Source: Acetobacteraceae bacterium
Lineage (GTDB): Bacteria > Pseudomonadota > Alphaproteobacteria > Acetobacterales > Acetobacteraceae
Assembly: GCA_003133265.1 (NCBI GenBank)
Contig: PKWQ01000323.1
Span: 1-7,524 of the forward strand
Direction of reading: 5' to 3'
Length of the DNA stretch: 7,524 nucleotides
The position numbers and the translations under genes were made by a program. Under the pieces are notes generated by a model, which saw only the letters and a list, made by a program, of their open reading frames with translations, ran no database searches and was not told the origin of the DNA. Below, piece by piece: positions 5,162 through 7,524 of the stretch (positions are counted from its first letter, which is position 1; each line of letters starts with the position of its first letter).

Positions 5162-7524
5162 TCAGATCAAAGCAGCCCGCACCGCCGCCAGCGCGGCGTC
5201 CACCTTGTCGCCGTCCGGGCCGCCGGCCTGCGCCATGTCCGGCCTGCCGCCACCGCCCTTGCCGCCGACGGCGACGCTCGCGGCACGCACCAGTTCCACC
5301 GCGTTGAACCGCCCGGCCAGATCGGCCGAGACGCCGACGACGATGCTCGCCTTGCCCTCGGCGCTGGAGACCAGCGCCACCACGCCGCTGCCGATCTGCT
5401 TGCCGATCGCGTCCGCCAGACCTTTCAGGTCGCGGGCGGGCACATCGCCCAGATTGCGCGCGGCCAGCTTCACACCGCCGATTTCCTCGATCTCCGCCGC
5501 CGTGCCGCCGGTGGCGAGCTTCTTCTGCAACTCCACCACCTGACGCTCCAGCTTGCGCCGGTCCTCCAGCAGGGCGGCGACGCGGTCGGGCACCTCGGCG
5601 GGGCTCGCCTTCAGCGCCACGGCGGTCTCGATCAGGCGGCGGTCGTTCTCGGCGATCAGCGCCAGGGCGGCCTCGCCGGTGACGGCCTCGATGCGGCGCA
5701 CGCCGGCGGCAACCGCGCTCTCGGAGACGATCTTGAACAGGCCGATATCGCCGGTGCGGCGCACATGCGTGCCGCCGCACAGCTCGACCGACCAGGCCGG
5801 ACGGCTGTCCTCGCCCACGCCCATGGAGACCACGCGCACCTCGTCGCCGTATTTCTCGCCGAACAGCGCCATCGCGCCCTCGGCCACGGCGGCCTCCGGC
5901 GTCATCAGCCGGGTCGTCACTTCCGAGTTCTCGCGGATGCGCGCGTTCACCTCGGCCTCGATCCAGGCGAGTTCCTCCGACGTGACCGGGCGCGGCTGGC
6001 TGACGTCGAAGCGCAGCCGGTCGGGCGCGTTCAGGCTGCCCTTCTGGTTGACGTGCTCGCCGAGCTTGCGATGCATCGCCTCGTGCAGCAGATGCGTCGC
6101 CGAATGGTGCGCGCGGATCGCGCTGCGGCGGGCATGATCGACGGTCGCAACCACCGGCACGCCGACCTTCGCCGTCCCGGCAGCGACATGGCCGAGATGG
6201 ACGACCAGATCGCCGAGCTTCTTCTGCGTGTCGGTGATGGTGATGTGCAGCCCGTCCGCGCCGGTGATGGTCCCGGTGTCGCCCACCTGACCGCCGCTTT
6301 CGCCATAGAACGGAGTCTGGTTCAGCACCACCGCGACCTCGCTGCCGATGCCGGCCGACGTCGCGGCGGCACCGCCCGCGACGATGGCGCGAATTTCGCC
6401 CTCGGCGGCTTCGGTGGAGTAGCCGAGGAACTCGCTGGCGCCGACCTGCTCCTTGATCTCGAACCACACGCGCTCGGTGGCGGCATCGCCGGTACCGGCC
6501 CAGGCGGCGCGGGCACGGGTGCGCTGCTCGGCCATCGCCGTCTCGAAGCCGGCCAGATCGACCGTGCGCCCCTGCTCGCGTAGCGCGTCCTGGGTCAGAT
6601 CGAGCGGGAAGCCGAACGTGTCGTACAGCCGGAACGCCACCGCACCGGGCAGCGCTTCCTGCTGGCCGAGCCTGCCGGTCTCCTCGGCCAGCAGGTGCAG
6701 GCCGCGCTCCAGCATTTGCGCGAAGCGGGTTTCCTCCAGCTCCAGCGTCTCCATCACCAACTTCTCGGCGCGCGCCAGTTCGGGATAGGCGGCACCCATC
6801 TGGCGCGTCAGCGCGGGAACCAGACGGAACAGCAGCGGATCGCGCGCGCCCATCATGTGGGCGTGGCGCATGGCGCGGCGCATGATCCGGCGCAGCACGT
6901 AGCCACGGCCCTCGTTGGAGGGCAGCACGCCGTCGGCCATCAGGAAGGCGGAGCTGCGCAGATGGTCGGCGACCACGCGATGGCTGACCTTGTGCGGCCC
7001 GTCCGGGTCCTGCCCGGTGGCGTCGGCGCTGGCCAGGATCAGGGCGCGCAGCGTGTCGGTATCGTAGTTGTCGTGCTTGCCCTGAAGGATGGCGGCGAAA
7101 CGCTCCAGCCCCATGCCGGTGTCGATCGAGGGCCTCGGCAGCGGCGCGCGGGTGCCGGGCGGGCCTTCCTCGAACTGCATGAACACCAGGTTCCAGATCT
7201 CGATGAACCGGTCGCCGTCCTCGTCCGGGCTGCCGGGCGGGCCGCCGGGAATGTGCTCGCCGTGGTCGTAGAAGATTTCCGAGCACGGGCCGCAGGGGCC
7301 GGTATCGCCCATGCGCCAGAAATTGTCCGAGGTCGGGATGCGGATGATCCGCTCCTCCGGCAGGCCGGCGATCATGCGCCACAGCGCGGCCGCGTCCTCG
7401 TCCTCGCTGTAGACGGTGACCAGCAGGCGGTCCTTCGCCAGCGCGAAATCCTTGGTGATCAGCTCCCAGGCATAGGAAATCGCCTGTTCCTTGAAGTAAT
7501 CACCGAAGCTGAAATTGCCCAGCA
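5162..7524 (-). CDS. alaS: Alanyl-tRNA synthetase, N-terminus outside window
   Basis: Charges tRNA-Ala with alanine and hydrolyses mischarged Ser/Gly-tRNA-Ala, in the cytoplasm. About 786 codons are present, from the last two bases of a Met codon at 7523-7524 (the MLGNFSFGDYF motif) to TGA at 5162-5164. By comparison with the E. coli enzyme, roughly the first 90 residues, including class II motif 1, lie beyond the right edge. Residues of the visible part, counted from the Leu at 7520-7522: the aminoacylation core with DNFWRMGDTGPCGPC near 66-80 and motif 3 DTGMGLERF at 134-142; the tRNA-recognition helical domain about 160-290; the editing domain with FYGESGGQVGDTG near 405 and the zinc ligands H473/H477 (HSATH) and C582/H586 (CGGTH); a short coiled coil near 650-670; and the C-terminal DHHA1 domain with GGKGGGGRPDMAQAGG (753-768). 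All expected motifs are intact. Confidence 0.97.
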   Translation of the reverse strand, partial: LGNFSFGDYFKEQAISYAWELITKDFALAKDRLLVTVYSEDEDAAALWRMIAGLPEERIIRIPTSDNFWRMGDTGPCGPCSEIFYDHGEHIPGGPPGSPDEDGDRFIEIWNLVFMQFEEGPPGTRAPLPRPSIDTGMGLERFAAILQGKHDNYDTDTLRALILASADATGQDPDGPHKVSHRVVADHLRSSAFLMADGVLPSNEGRGYVLRRIMRRAMRHAHMMGARDPLLFRLVPALTRQMGAAYPELARAEKLVMETLELEETRFAQMLERGLHLLAEETGRLGQQEALPGAVAFRLYDTFGFPLDLTQDALREQGRTVDLAGFETAMAEQRTRARAAWAGTGDAATERVWFEIKEQVGASEFLGYSTEAAEGEIRAIVAGGAAATSAGIGSEVAVVLNQTPFYGESGGQVGDTGTITGADGLHITITDTQKKLGDLVVHLGHVAAGTAKVGVPVVATVDHARRSAIRAHHSATHLLHEAMHRKLGEHVNQKGSLNAPDRLRFDVSQPRPVTSEELAWIEAEVNARIRENSEVTTRLMTPEAAVAEGAMALFGEKYGDEVRVVSMGVGEDSRPAWSVELCGGTHVRRTGDIGLFKIVSESAVAAGVRRIEAVTGEAALALIAENDRRLIETAVALKASPAEVPDRVAALLEDRRKLERQVVELQKKLATGGTAAEIEEIGGVKLAARNLGDVPARDLKGLADAIGKQIGSGVVALVSSAEGKASIVVGVSADLAGRFNAVELVRAASVAVGGKGGGGRPDMAQAGGPDGDKVDAALAAVRAALI

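Noticed and set aside
4865..6583. 572-codon plus-strand open frame opposite alaS
   Set aside because: It is a GC-driven shadow of alaS: rich in Ala, Gly, Arg and His, no recognisable motif, and it crosses the alaS/DUF6455 boundary.
5106..7382. 758-codon minus-strand open frame in another frame over alaS
   Set aside because: It is extremely Arg/Gly-rich and featureless, while the overlapping frame carries every alanyl-tRNA synthetase motif.
1..7524. A novel multi-gene defence or mobile system
   Set aside because: The genes are housekeeping or common signalling and enzyme families with their own transcription units. No nuclease, integrase, reverse transcriptase or repeat array was seen.

Overview
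The window is high-GC chromosomal DNA with an alphaproteobacterial character, most like Acetobacteraceae or related Rhodospirillales. The taxonomy is my inference from protein flavour (a eukaryotic-type NADP isocitrate dehydrogenase, a DUF6455 protein, a PAS_7-type GGDEF protein) and codon use; there is no rRNA or other marker to settle it. Most of it is ordinary core genome, and I found no phage, insertion sequence, CRISPR array, tRNA or defence-like cluster.

Layout. Bases 1-293 are sparse: an open tail ending at base 96, a 12-bp direct repeat, and a 50-codon ORF whose first residues recall XRE/HigA-type antitoxins. This stretch looks like accessory or decayed DNA. From 294 to about 2299 on the minus strand lies a membrane-anchored diguanylate cyclase (TM - Cache-like sensor - TM - PAS - GGDEF). 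Its first transmembrane segment is in a different frame from the rest, so the gene carries an apparent one-base frameshift near 2088-2096. A divergent intergenic region (2300-2460) with small inverted repeats separates it from icd (2461-3678, plus), which ends in a textbook rho-independent terminator (3718-3744). A Tat-exported dienelactone hydrolase family protein follows (3822-4685, plus). On the minus strand, reading in from the right edge, are alaS (5162 to beyond 7524, N-terminus outside the window) and, 55 bases downstream of it, a small DUF6455 protein (4663-5106). The last 23 bases of the DUF6455 gene overlap the end of the hydrolase gene tail to tail.

How the genes relate. icd (TCA cycle, NADPH supply) and alaS (translation) are housekeeping genes. 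alaS and the DUF6455 gene could be co-transcribed. The hydrolase appears to have its own promoter after the icd terminator. The cyclase would link an external signal to c-di-GMP, but as sequenced it would lose its first membrane anchor. The observations most worth following are that frameshift, the Cys-rich DUF6455 protein next to alaS, and the unexplained left edge.
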